Shown: piece by piece, positions 1 through 8,351 of the stretch
Numbering within the stretch: position 1 is the stretch's first letter
Layout of the letters: each line of letters starts with the position of its first letter
Origin: Paraburkholderia sejongensis
GTDB lineage: Bacteria > Pseudomonadota > Gammaproteobacteria > Burkholderiales > Burkholderiaceae
Assembly: GCF_020880815.1 (NCBI RefSeq)
Contig: NZ_JAJITD010000004.1
Coordinates: 62,001 to 126,000, forward strand
Length of the DNA: 64,000 bases
Direction of reading: 5' to 3'
Made by a program: the position numbers and the translations under genes
Notes under the pieces: generated by a model
The model's database searches: none
What the model saw: the letters and a program-made list of their open reading frames with translations, nothing else
What the model was told of the DNA's origin: nothing

Positions 1-34
1 GCCCAGCCATGCCTCCTCAACGGGAGAATGCGCT

Positions 35-544
35 ATGCGAAGAACCCGAGTTCCTCTCCTTTTCGGCAACCTGAATACCACGCCGGCCCGCACTGTGCGC
101 TGGCGCGCGGCGCTATGCGCAACCGTCCTGGCGCTATGCGCCGGCCTCGGCTTTGGCGCCACCGGAACCGCGCGCGCGGAACAGACCGCGTCGCCGCCGG
201 GCGCCGAGGAGTACATCATCTGGCCGTCCGACGGCGCGGTGATTCACGGCGGCAAGCTGTGGGTACGGATGGGACTGCGCAACATGGGCGTGTGTCCGAA
301 AGGCGTCGCCGTACCGAATACCGGCCACCATCATCTGCTGATCGACACCGATCTGCCGGCGCTCGATCAGGAGATTCCGTCGGACCGCCAGCATCTGCAT
401 TTCGGCGCCGGCGAAACCGACGCGCGTATCGAATTGCCGCCCGGCAAGCACACGCTGCAGTTGATTCTCGGCGATCACAATCACGTGCCGCACGTGCCGC
501 CGGTGTATTCGAAGAAGATCACGATCACCGTGGTGAAAGACTAG
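35..544 (+). CDS. DUF4399 family exported protein, copy 1
   Basis: 169 aa. The N-terminus has a basic stretch and a hydrophobic segment (about residues 21-48) ending near ARAEQ, so a cleavable signal peptide and periplasmic location are likely. The mature part is one DUF4399-like domain with His-rich motifs NTGHHHLLID, HLHFG and DHNHVPH and the ending PVYSKKITITV. Those histidines suggest metal binding, but the family's function is not known to me. A close paralogue follows 18 bp downstream, so the two probably form one transcript. The start is the ATG at 35. An overlapping frame starting at 28 lacks these features. Confidence 0.85.
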   Translation: MRRTRVPLLFGNLNTTPARTVRWRAALCATVLALCAGLGFGATGTARAEQTASPPGAEEYIIWPSDGAVIHGGKLWVRMGLRNMGVCPKGVAVPNTGHHHLLIDTDLPALDQEIPSDRQHLHFGAGETDARIELPPGKHTLQLILGDHNHVPHVPPVYSKKITITVVKD

Positions 545-562
545 CCGCAACGGAGAAAGCTC

Positions 563-1000
563 ATGAACAGGATCATTGCGGCTGCGTTGGTCGTCGCGGC
601 GGCCTGCGCGGCAGCGGCGTTGCCCGGGCCCGCATGGGCCGGCGCGCCATCGCCTGCCGGCGCTTATGCGTATATTGGCTATCCGAACGACGGCCAGGTG
701 GTCGCCGCCAATAAACCGTTCCGGGTCTGGTTCGGGCTGCGCTTCATGGGCGTCGCGCCGAAAGGGGTGAAGTACCCGAACACAGGTCACCACCATCTGC
801 TGATAGATACCGACTTGCCGCCGCTCGATCAGGAAATTCCATCGGACCGACATCATCTGCATTTCGGCGCGGGTGAAACCGAAACGATGATCCAGTTGCC
901 GCCGGGCAAGCACACGCTGCAATTGCTGATGGGCGACGACATGCATGTGCCGCACACGCCGCCGGTGTACTCGAAAAAGATCACGGTGATTGCGCGTTGA
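563..1000 (+). CDS. DUF4399 family exported protein, copy 2
   Basis: 145 aa. A signal peptide (residues 1-28, ending in a small-residue WAGA-type site) is followed by a DUF4399 domain that repeats nearly every motif of the upstream copy (YPNTGHHHLLIDTDLP, HLHFGAGE, LPPGKHTLQLLMGDDMHVPH). GGAGAAAG precedes the ATG. The pair looks like a tandem duplication that kept the fold while the signal peptides diverged. Periplasmic; function unknown. It ends about 165 bp before the sigma-54 promoter of the next gene and is probably unrelated to that export cluster. Confidence 0.85.
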   Translation: MNRIIAAALVVAAACAAAALPGPAWAGAPSPAGAYAYIGYPNDGQVVAANKPFRVWFGLRFMGVAPKGVKYPNTGHHHLLIDTDLPPLDQEIPSDRHHLHFGAGETETMIQLPPGKHTLQLLMGDDMHVPHTPPVYSKKITVIAR

Positions 1001-1164
1001 ACGGCTGTTGCCGCGAAGCCGACAATGCGGGATGCAGTGTTGGACGCAAGCCACCAATCAATCACTGTTATCCGCGTAAAGCCGGCCAGTAGAAAATCAA
1101 CGTCATTGCTGGAAGTCCCTCCGCATAAGGTGCTCAGGACAGGATAGGAAAAACGGCGCACAAC

Positions 1165-1180
1165 TGGCATAGCCCATGCA
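1165..1180 (+). promoter_or_regulatory. sigma-54 (-24/-12) promoter of the first GG-leader peptide
   Basis: TGGCATAGCCCATGCA matches the sigma-54 consensus TGGCACG-N4-TTGCW, with the GG (1166-1167) and GC (1178-1179) elements at the canonical distance. The start site would be near 1191, giving a leader of about 66 nt before the ATG at 1257. The cluster encodes its own sigma-54 activator (11417-12772), and the second peptide gene has an even better match. Confidence 0.75.
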
Positions 1181-1256
1181 TCGGTAGCGTCCGAGCAGAC
1201 AAGTTGCTCGAACCCCAACGCAATCCGATGCGCTTTCCTTTTCCCGGAGATTTGCC

Positions 1257-1544
1257 ATGAACACGCTGATGATCAAGGACCTGTCCAACGCCGAACAACT
1301 CGACAGCAAGGCGATGAGCGCCGTGCGCGGCGGTAACGCTTACTGCTATCCGATGCCGTCGTTCTCGTACACCTATGCGCCCGTATGCGCGCCCAACAAC
1401 AGCAAGACCCTCACCGCGACGCAGATGATCAACACGGCAATGAACATCCAGAGCGCGAACGGCAACGACTCGGCACTGACCTACGGCACGACGACCAACA
1501 TTAATCCGGCCATCTATTCGAGCAACAACATCGATCAGCACTAA
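1257..1544 (+). CDS. double-glycine leader peptide 1, predicted substrate of the C39 exporter
   Basis: 95 aa. Residues 1-26 form a leader (I6-x-D-L-S10, L15-D-x-K-A-M20-x-A-V-R-G-G26) of the type cut after Gly-Gly by C39 peptidase ABC exporters. The predicted mature part is 69 residues, rich in Asn, Thr, Ser and Tyr, with two cysteines (30 and 44) that could form a disulphide, and a Q-M-I-N motif at 56-59. A second peptide of exactly the same length, with the same leader and a Q-M-I-N motif at 63-66, lies at 13635-13922. GGAG lies 8-11 nt before the ATG. The exporter parts follow downstream. Bacteriocin, signal or surface-protein roles are all possible; I do not recognise the mature family. 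Confidence 0.82.
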   Translation: MNTLMIKDLSNAEQLDSKAMSAVRGGNAYCYPMPSFSYTYAPVCAPNNSKTLTATQMINTAMNIQSANGNDSALTYGTTTNINPAIYSSNNIDQH

Positions 1545-1554
1545 GCGTCGCCGC

Positions 1555-1583
1555 GCCCGCGCGAGTCGACCGCTCGCGCGGGC
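1555..1583 (+). terminator. strong hairpin between peptide gene and outer-membrane factor gene
   Basis: Perfect 11-bp GC-rich stem (1555-1565 with 1573-1583) around a 7-nt loop, starting 11 nt after the peptide stop codon. No U-run follows, so it is more likely an mRNA 3' stabiliser or partial terminator than a classic intrinsic terminator. It would let the peptide mRNA accumulate above the export genes. Confidence 0.5.
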
Positions 1584-1784
1584 CGGCCCCGCACCCGGCG
1601 GACCATAAAAAAGAGCTTCCGTTCAATCGTCCTGTCCACGCACCCCTCGCGCTTTCGCGCTTTCACGTTTCGGCCGACCCCCGCCCCGACTCCAGCGCCG
1701 CTTCAACACCGAAGTCGCGCGGCCGCGGCTCGGCCCGAAGCGGCGCTTTACCCGCGCAGCGGTTGAGTGCAATCGGAGAACATC

Positions 1785-3257
1785 GTGTCAGCGTTGCCTG
1801 ATTCATCGCCCGCTTCATCGCCCGCATCGTCGCCCCTGCCGCGCGTGTTGCACGCGTTGCGCGCTGCCTGCGCGGTGACGGTCTGCGCGCTTTCGCTGGG
1901 TGCTTGCATCGACCTCAACATGCCCGCGTACCGGCGGCCGGACACGCCGGCCAAGACCGCCTGGACGGATCACAAGGGCGCCCCGGTCAACGCGGCGCAA
2001 ACGATCGAGGCCGACTGGTGGAAAGGCTTTCAGGATCCCTATCTGAACACGTTGATCGACAAGGCGATTGCCGGCAACTTCGACATTCAGGTGCTGGCCG
2101 CGCGGATCGACGTCGCGCGCACACAGATCAGCGAGGCGCAGGCCGGCAAATTGCCGACCGTGAACCTCGGTGCGGGCATCGACTACACCGCGACGACCGG
2201 CCAGCCGTTTTCGAAGACGTACAACCTCGCCGCGCAGGTGAATTGGGACATCGATATCTGGGGCAAGGTCGAGAAAGGCGTGCAGGCGCAAAAGGCGGAA
2301 TTCCACGCGAGCGAGGCCGACTGGCGCGCCGGTTATCTGGAACTGGTCGCGAACGTGTCGAGTACCTATTTCCAGATCCTGCAATTCGACGATCAGATCG
2401 CGCAGCAGCAAAAGACGCTCGCGACCAATCAGCAGATCCTGGCGATCTACCAGGGCCAGGCGCGCAACGGCGTGGCGCCGCAAACCCAGGTGCTGCGCCA
2501 GCAGGCCGAAATCAACCGGCTGACTCACGACCTGTTCGAACTGCGCCGCTCGCGCGCGGTCGCGAATAACGCGCTGTGCACGCTGCTCGGCGTGCCGGCC
2601 GGCGAATTCGAAGTCCCGCAAGGGCATTTGCAGGAGCGGGTGAAATTGCCCGACGTGCCGGACGGCCTGCCCGCGCAATTGCTGTCGCGGCGCCCCGATC
2701 TGGTGGCCGCCGAGTTCCGCGTGCTGGAGGCATACGACCTTGTCGGCCAGGCGAAGCTCGCGCAATTGCCGAGTATCGGCCTGACCGCGCAAGGCGGCAC
2801 CGCGAGTGTCGCGCTTAATCAGTTGCTGAAATCGTTCACGTTCGGGCTGATGCCGAGCATCAACTTCCCATTGTTCGATCCGAATGTGCGCGCGCATATC
2901 AAGGTGACGCAGGCGCAGACCAAAGTCGCCGAACAGCAATACCGGGTGGCGGTGATGGGCGCGTTCGAGGAAGTCGAAAACGCACTCGTCAATCTGAGCG
3001 CGCATAAGGCGCAGCGGCTCGAATTGCAGCAGCAGGTGGCGCGGCTGCAGATCGTCGCCGCGCAGATCCAGTCGCAATTGCGGCTCGGCGTGGTGTCGCA
3101 GCTGGAGGTGTTCGAGGACGAGCGCACTTTGCTCGGCGCGCAGCAGCAGTTGCTCGAAAACCACCAGTTGATTCTGTCCGACACGGTACTGCTTTATAAG
3201 GCGCTCGGCGGCGGCTGGCCGAGTGTCGACGTGCAGGCGCAGGCGAACGAAAAGTAA
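1785..3257 (+). CDS. TolC-like outer-membrane efflux lipoprotein (NodT family)
   Basis: 490 aa from the GTG at 1785, which has GGAGAA just upstream; an in-frame GTG at 1767 is possible but poorly placed. The signal peptide ends in the lipobox L-G-A-C, with lipidated Cys at residue 41. Two outer-membrane efflux repeats follow, with the usual IDVARTQISEAQAGKLPT and RRPDLVAAEFRVLEA motifs and long helical stretches. It should form the trimeric outer-membrane channel partner of the HlyD-like adaptor and the C39 ABC exporter encoded downstream. A 240-bp gap with its own sigma-70 promoter separates it from that operon. It starts 240 bp after peptide 1. Confidence 0.9.
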   Translation: MSALPDSSPASSPASSPLPRVLHALRAACAVTVCALSLGACIDLNMPAYRRPDTPAKTAWTDHKGAPVNAAQTIEADWWKGFQDPYLNTLIDKAIAGNFDIQVLAARIDVARTQISEAQAGKLPTVNLGAGIDYTATTGQPFSKTYNLAAQVNWDIDIWGKVEKGVQAQKAEFHASEADWRAGYLELVANVSSTYFQILQFDDQIAQQQKTLATNQQILAIYQGQARNGVAPQTQVLRQQAEINRLTHDLFELRRSRAVANNALCTLLGVPAGEFEVPQGHLQERVKLPDVPDGLPAQLLSRRPDLVAAEFRVLEAYDLVGQAKLAQLPSIGLTAQGGTASVALNQLLKSFTFGLMPSINFPLFDPNVRAHIKVTQAQTKVAEQQYRVAVMGAFEEVENALVNLSAHKAQRLELQQQVARLQIVAAQIQSQLRLGVVSQLEVFEDERTLLGAQQQLLENHQLILSDTVLLYKALGGGWPSVDVQAQANEK

Positions 3258-3351
3258 CGGAGCATTGAGCTAATCCGCGAGTTGGCGCGCGGCGCGGGTA
3301 TTTCGGCTGTTGACGACTTATCCGCGTATTTTTCAACCGACGATATCCAAA

Positions 3352-3379
3352 TTGACTCTCGCCATGCGTGACTTACAAT
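3352..3379 (+). promoter_or_regulatory. sigma-70-type promoter of the export operon
   Basis: TTGACT (3352-3357), 16-nt spacer, TACAAT (3374-3379). The predicted start near 3386 leaves a leader of about 110 nt before the FHA gene. The machinery operon would therefore be housekeeping-driven, while the two peptide genes use sigma-54. Confidence 0.6.
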
Positions 3380-3496
3380 CGTTTAGGGGTCAGCGTTCGC
3401 GCGGCTCTTTACAACCACGTCGTTGCGCCGTAGTTCTTCGTGCCGTTTCCGCCGCGCTCTCGCCGTGTCGGGTAAACGATTAGTGATCCAGAGAAA

Positions 3497-6175
3497 ATGG
3501 CCGCCGGCGAAGCCCCGATTGCAGAGATGCGCGCGACAGAGGACGCTGCGTTCGACGTGGTGTTGACGCCGCGTGTGTCCGCGCAGCGCCCCGCGCTCGA
3601 CGCGATCCGGATCGTCGACAGTCTGTTCGCGATCGGCCGCAGCGAAGCCCCGTTCAATGACTATCCGCCCCAATGGACCGCCGCTCTGTCGCGCCGGCAT
3701 GCGCGCGTGTTCGTCGAGCATGGCGCGGTGTACGTCGCCGATCTCGGCAGCAAGAACGGCACGTCGGTCAATGGCGTCGCGGTACGTCAAACGCCGGCAC
3801 GTGTCCGCTCGGGCGACGAACTGTGTTTCGGCGGCGACCTATGCTATCGGGTTGCGCTGGAGCCGCGCGCGCGGATCGTCGCGAATGCCGGTACGCCCGC
3901 CGCGCCGCATCTGCTGCTGGTGCCGCAGCGCGACGACCTCGGTTTGCAACCGCTCGACGTGCTCGCGTTGCCGTTTCTGGTCAGCAAAACCGACGACGTG
4001 TTCGCGCGCTATAAAGACCGTTATCCGCACCAGGTCAATTACATTTCGCGCCGGCACGCGCATCTGTTTCTGAAAGGCGGCGAACTGTACGTCGAAGATC
4101 TCGGCAGCACCAACGGCACGTTCGTGAACGGCAGGCGGCTCGACGAATCGGCGCAGGCACTCGCCGACGGCGACGTCGTTGCATTTGGCGGCGATCACTT
4201 CGTCTACAGGGTGTCGCTACAAAACTCGTCCGACGTCGAACCCACCGTGACCCAACTCGCCCTCAATGCCGCCGCCGAGCACGCCGCCGATGCGGACAAA
4301 ACCACGTTCGTCGGCACCGCGCATTCGTTCCTCGAGATCTTTTGCGTCGATCCGGCGGTGCAGCGCGAGGACGAAGTGAACGAAGCCGCGCAACCGGCCT
4401 CAGCGCGCGCGAAGCGCGACGGAGCCGGCGGCGGGTCGGCGAATGGCACGGCGCGCGGCGCGGGCGCGGGCGCGAATCAAGCGAATCAGGCGAATCAGGC
4501 GAATCAGGCGAATTACGCGAACGGCAACGGTACTGGCGCGGCGCACGGCAAAAGCGGTGCGGGCGGCGCGCGCGGGGCAGCGGGTAAAAACGCCGCGACC
4601 CGCCAGCCGCGCCGCTGGCGTCTTTTAGCCGGCGAATTGCACAAGGCACTCGCGGACGGCGAACGTATCAACGTGCGCCGCGCGGCGGCCGGCGGCGTCG
4701 TCGCGGTCGCGATCGCGGTGGCGATCGGCGCCGGTTTATATCTGCACGGCGCGTCGGAGCGCGAATTGCGCAACCTGCTGGCAAGCGGCGATTACAGCAG
4801 CGCGGTCACGGCCGCGCGCGCTTATTTCGCCAGTCATCCGGCCGACACGAAAATCCGCGCGCTGGCGAGCGAAGCACTGTTGAAGGGGAAACTTCCCGGA
4901 TGGCTCAATGCGCTGGAAAAAGCGCAGTTCGATCAGGCCGACGCACTGCTGCAAGACATGAAGTCGTTGAGCGCCGACAACGTGGATGCCGGCGCGCTGG
5001 TCGGCGAATTGCAATGGGTCGGCGATCTCGAACGCTTCGTTGCGGCGCGCGGCGGCGTCGACGCGCCGATCCGCATGTATCAGGACGAGTCGACGATCAG
5101 CAATCTGCTGCAACGCTGGGACGACGACCCGCGCACGCATCAGCGCGCGCTCGATCGCATCGCCGGCTATGTGCCGGTGTTCGCGGAGCCGTACGCGCAG
5201 GCGCTCAGTCATCTGCGCAAGCTCGAAAGCGACGATTCGGTGTACGTCGCCGCGATCGAGCGGCTCAATGGTGTGATCCGCAGCGAACTCGCGCACGACA
5301 AACCGGATGCTCTGCCGCAAATACTCGACGACTATGCGCAGCGTTATCCGCGGCTCGCGGGACTCGACCGGGTGCGTGAGGATTTGCGCCAGTACACCGC
5401 GCTGCTAAACGCGGCGCTCGCCCGCCAGCTCACGTCGCTACTGACGATGATGAAAACCGCGCGTTTCAGCACACCGCCGTTTCAGGCGCAGTACCGGCAA
5501 CTGGCGGCCACGCGCCTGCCGTCGGCGGCGCTCGTCGAACGGGAGAATGCGGTGGACGCCGAATGGCAGCGCGGCGACATGCAGCACGCGCTGGGCGATT
5601 TGCAGTCGATGCCGGCGAGTCCGTGGTCGGATGTCGTGGCTGCGCAGGCCGCGCACAAGAAGACGCTCGCGGATCAATACGCCGAATTGCAGAAAACCCG
5701 CGGCGGCAAAGATTACGACCAGCGGCTGCTGTCGTTCTACGCGAGTCTCGACCCGCAGGCCGACGCATGGTTCGTGCAGTCGATCCAGAAAGACGTCGCC
5801 GCGCTGCACGACAAGGCGCTCACCCGCGCGCAGGATCTGCTGGTGCGCGCGCAGAATCTGTGGAAAGCGTATCGCGCAGCCGGGCCGATCGGCGGCACGC
5901 AGCGGCTCGAAGCGGGCCTGTCGGCGGGCTTTCGCAATCAGGCGCGCCTGCTGTCGGACGCGCAAGCGGCGGCGCACCAGGGAATGCGCATCTACACGCA
6001 ACTGAAGGCCGATCATCCGGCCGACTTCGACCGCCTGCTCGCGGATATCGACGCCGAAGCGGATCTACAGCGCCGCTCGCTGACCGAGTTGCGGATGGTA
6101 TTGGACCCCGGGCTGCTGAAAGCGAAGCTCGCGCTGATTGGAGGCGATCAGAGTGAAACGCGACCCGCACCCTAG
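3497..6175 (+). CDS. inner-membrane protein with two FHA domains, part of the peptide export cluster
   Basis: 892 aa. FHA domain 1 spans about residues 42-119 (SRRHARV, LGSKNGTSVNG) and FHA domain 2 about 160-239 (SRRHAHL, LGSTNGTFVNG). Both keep the Arg/Ser/His/Asn set used to bind phosphothreonine. A low-complexity linker with an NQA repeat leads to one membrane segment (about 395-415) and a long, largely helical C-terminal domain of about 475 residues, presumably periplasmic. It is the first gene of the operon and overlaps the adaptor gene by 23 nt. Likely role: a phosphorylation-responsive scaffold for the exporter. The FHA plus PP2C pairing recalls T6SS post-translational control, but no tss genes are present. 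No close named homologue recognised. Confidence 0.85.
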   Translation: MAAGEAPIAEMRATEDAAFDVVLTPRVSAQRPALDAIRIVDSLFAIGRSEAPFNDYPPQWTAALSRRHARVFVEHGAVYVADLGSKNGTSVNGVAVRQTPARVRSGDELCFGGDLCYRVALEPRARIVANAGTPAAPHLLLVPQRDDLGLQPLDVLALPFLVSKTDDVFARYKDRYPHQVNYISRRHAHLFLKGGELYVEDLGSTNGTFVNGRRLDESAQALADGDVVAFGGDHFVYRVSLQNSSDVEPTVTQLALNAAAEHAADADKTTFVGTAHSFLEIFCVDPAVQREDEVNEAAQPASARAKRDGAGGGSANGTARGAGAGANQANQANQANQANYANGNGTGAAHGKSGAGGARGAAGKNAATRQPRRWRLLAGELHKALADGERINVRRAAAGGVVAVAIAVAIGAGLYLHGASERELRNLLASGDYSSAVTAARAYFASHPADTKIRALASEALLKGKLPGWLNALEKAQFDQADALLQDMKSLSADNVDAGALVGELQWVGDLERFVAARGGVDAPIRMYQDESTISNLLQRWDDDPRTHQRALDRIAGYVPVFAEPYAQALSHLRKLESDDSVYVAAIERLNGVIRSELAHDKPDALPQILDDYAQRYPRLAGLDRVREDLRQYTALLNAALARQLTSLLTMMKTARFSTPPFQAQYRQLAATRLPSAALVERENAVDAEWQRGDMQHALGDLQSMPASPWSDVVAAQAAHKKTLADQYAELQKTRGGKDYDQRLLSFYASLDPQADAWFVQSIQKDVAALHDKALTRAQDLLVRAQNLWKAYRAAGPIGGTQRLEAGLSAGFRNQARLLSDAQAAAHQGMRIYTQLKADHPADFDRLLADIDAEADLQRRSLTELRMVLDPGLLKAKLALIGGDQSETRPAP
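4472..4516 (+). repeat. 9-nt tandem repeat coding for the NQA linker
   Basis: Four units of GCGAATCAG (the first ends in A) followed by a degenerate fifth. They encode the repeated Asn-Gln-Ala linker between the FHA domains and the membrane segment. Slippage here would change linker length in whole residues without breaking the frame. Confidence 0.85.
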
Positions 6176-7526
6176 GCCGTTGTCGGAGGCGCTCGAAGAT
6201 CACAGCGTCGAAGGCATCGCGATTCTGACCTCGGAGCCGGTGCGCATTGCGCGCGCGTTGATCTGGGCGATGGTCGCGCTGGTGGTCGCGGGCTTGCTGT
6301 GGTCGTTCGTCGGCCGCGCGGACGTGATCGTCAGCGCACCCGGTACGTTGGCGCCGGATTCGGAGGTACGGCGCATTTATGCGCCGATCGACGGCGAACT
6401 CGCGGACGTGTATATCGCCGAAGGACAGCCGGTGTCGAAAGGCGACGTGCTCGCGCGGCTCAATGCGCGCGGCGCGATCGAAGCGGCCAGCAATGCGTTG
6501 CAGGCGCAGTTGAAACTCGAAGACGCCGAGCGCGAATGGAAACAGTTTCCGCAGAAAAAGGCATTGCTGGAGCGTAAGGCCGCGGCGCTGAAGGCCCAGC
6601 TCGAAGTCGAGGAGAAGCTGCACCAGAACCGCGTGTCGGAAGGCACGACGAAGCTGGCCGAAGGGCAGAAAGCGGAACTGGACGAAGCGCGCAGCTCGCT
6701 CGACAACGCACGGCGCACGCGCGAAGCCGCGCATCAGGAACTCGAACGCTATTCGCAGCTATTCGCGCAGCCGGGCGGCGGCGGGATCGCCGAATTGCAG
6801 GTCGAACAGAAACGCACGGCCGCGCTCGAAGCGGATAACGCGTACCGGGTCGCGCAATCGAAACTCGCGGAACTGGATTTTCGCCTGAGCCACGAATATG
6901 CGCAGGCCAATGCGCAACTGGCGACCAGCGGTCAGCAAAGTACCGACCTCCAATTGCAGTACGACTCCGCGGTGCGCGACGCGAATGTCGCGGAAGACAA
7001 GCTGCGCGTGCAGCTGCAAAGCGCGCGTCTGGAAGCCGACGCGGCCGCGCGCGTGCGTTTCGAGAACATCGACAAGGACAATTTCCTGCTGATTCTCGCG
7101 CCGGTCTCGGGCGTGATTACCGATGTAACGTCGACCCAGCGCGGCGACAAGATTCAGGCGAATGCACCGCTCGGCGGGATTGCACCGAAAGACGCGAAGC
7201 CAATTCTGAAGATCGAGATCGCCGAACACGACCGCGCGTTCCTGCATGAAGGCCAGGCGGTCAAGATGAAGTTCAACGCGTTTCCATACCAGCGTTATGG
7301 GCTGATCAGCGGCACGCTCGCGTCGATCTCGCCGGCGACCAAGCCGTCGGTGCTCGACAAGCAACCGGTCTACGAAGGCCGCGTAATGCTGGACAAAGAC
7401 TATTACCAGGTAGGCGGCACGCGTTATCCATTGCGTTACGGCATGACGGCCAGTGCGGAAATCGTGGTGCGCGAGCGGCGCCTGATCGATCTCGGTCTCG
7501 ATCCGTTCAGGCAGGTGGCCGGTTAA
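6153..7526 (+). CDS. HlyD-family membrane fusion (periplasmic adaptor) protein
   Basis: 457 aa from the GTG at 6153, chosen because GGAGG lies 8 nt upstream; an upstream TTG at 6138 would overlap that site. A cytoplasmic tail of about 25 residues is followed by a membrane segment (ALIWAMVALVVAGLLW), a biotinyl-lipoyl half motif (APIDGELADVYIAEGQPVSKGDVLARL), a long coiled coil (about residues 90-290), the second lipoyl half (APVSGVITDV) and a beta-barrel domain. It should link the ABC exporter to the outer-membrane lipoprotein. It overlaps the FHA gene, indicating translational coupling. Confidence 0.92.
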   Translation: MKRDPHPRPLSEALEDHSVEGIAILTSEPVRIARALIWAMVALVVAGLLWSFVGRADVIVSAPGTLAPDSEVRRIYAPIDGELADVYIAEGQPVSKGDVLARLNARGAIEAASNALQAQLKLEDAEREWKQFPQKKALLERKAAALKAQLEVEEKLHQNRVSEGTTKLAEGQKAELDEARSSLDNARRTREAAHQELERYSQLFAQPGGGGIAELQVEQKRTAALEADNAYRVAQSKLAELDFRLSHEYAQANAQLATSGQQSTDLQLQYDSAVRDANVAEDKLRVQLQSARLEADAAARVRFENIDKDNFLLILAPVSGVITDVTSTQRGDKIQANAPLGGIAPKDAKPILKIEIAEHDRAFLHEGQAVKMKFNAFPYQRYGLISGTLASISPATKPSVLDKQPVYEGRVMLDKDYYQVGGTRYPLRYGMTASAEIVVRERRLIDLGLDPFRQVAG

Positions 7527-7567
7527 GCGCGATAGATCGACAACACTCAAGCAAAGGAGCGAATCAA

Positions 7568-8320
7568 ATGACCGCGATTGTGCGAATCGATGACGAAGTT
7601 GTGGACGTCGCCGAGTTCATTCGTCTTCTGAAACTGACCGGCCAGTTCGAAAGCCTGATTGAGCAGATCGTGCGCGACAAGCTGACCGTGCATGCGGCGA
7701 AAAAGCAGGGCGTGACGGTGAGCGCCGACGAAATCCAGAATCGCGCCGATCAGTTCCGGCGCGTGCGCGGACTGCATCGCGCGGCGGATATGAATCATTA
7801 TCTGGACGCGCTGCACGTGAGTCTCGACGAGTTCGAGGTGTTCATTACCGATGGTCTGTATCAGGAGAAGATGCTCGATGAAATCGGCAACGATGCGGCG
7901 ATCCGCGATTACTTCGCGCTCAATTCGCCGAAATTCGATGCGATCGAGGTGAGCCATATCGTGCTCGACAGCGACGGCAAGGCGAAGGAAATGATCTCGT
8001 ATCTGCGCGACGATCCGGACGCGTTCGCCGAGATGGCGCGCGAGCATTCGATTGCCGATACGCGCGAATCCGGCGGCGTGATCGGCAAGGTATTGCGTGG
8101 CTCGCTGAAGCCCGATATCGAGGCGAAGATTTTCAATGCGGCGGTCGGCGATCTGCTGGGGCCGTTTCCGTCCGAGGATCGCTCGTGCTTTGAGATCTTC
8201 GCGGTGACCGCGAAATATCCGGCGACGCTCGACGCGGACGTCGCGACCGAGATTCGCCGTTTGCTGCGCGAAGGCTGGCTGATGGCCCGCGCGCAGGAAC
8301 ACGTGATCGAAGCGCGCTGA
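7568..8320 (+). CDS. PpiC/SurA-like parvulin peptidyl-prolyl isomerase without signal peptide
   Basis: 250 aa, with AAGGAG 8 nt before the ATG. The N-terminal half is a SurA-N-like helical chaperone region. The parvulin domain covers about residues 125-225 (VSHIVL, FAEMAREHS, SGGVIGKVLRGSL, GDLLGPF). No signal peptide or membrane segment is visible, so it should act in the cytosol, unlike SurA or PrsA. Its place between the adaptor and ABC genes suggests it keeps the precursor peptides export-competent or helps present them to the C39 domain. From memory, similar isomerases sit beside HetC-like exporters in cyanobacteria. Confidence 0.88.
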   Translation: MTAIVRIDDEVVDVAEFIRLLKLTGQFESLIEQIVRDKLTVHAAKKQGVTVSADEIQNRADQFRRVRGLHRAADMNHYLDALHVSLDEFEVFITDGLYQEKMLDEIGNDAAIRDYFALNSPKFDAIEVSHIVLDSDGKAKEMISYLRDDPDAFAEMAREHSIADTRESGGVIGKVLRGSLKPDIEAKIFNAAVGDLLGPFPSEDRSCFEIFAVTAKYPATLDADVATEIRRLLREGWLMARAQEHVIEAR

Positions 8321-8351
8321 CGCGCTCGCCCGAACCAGGCCTGCCCGACTC

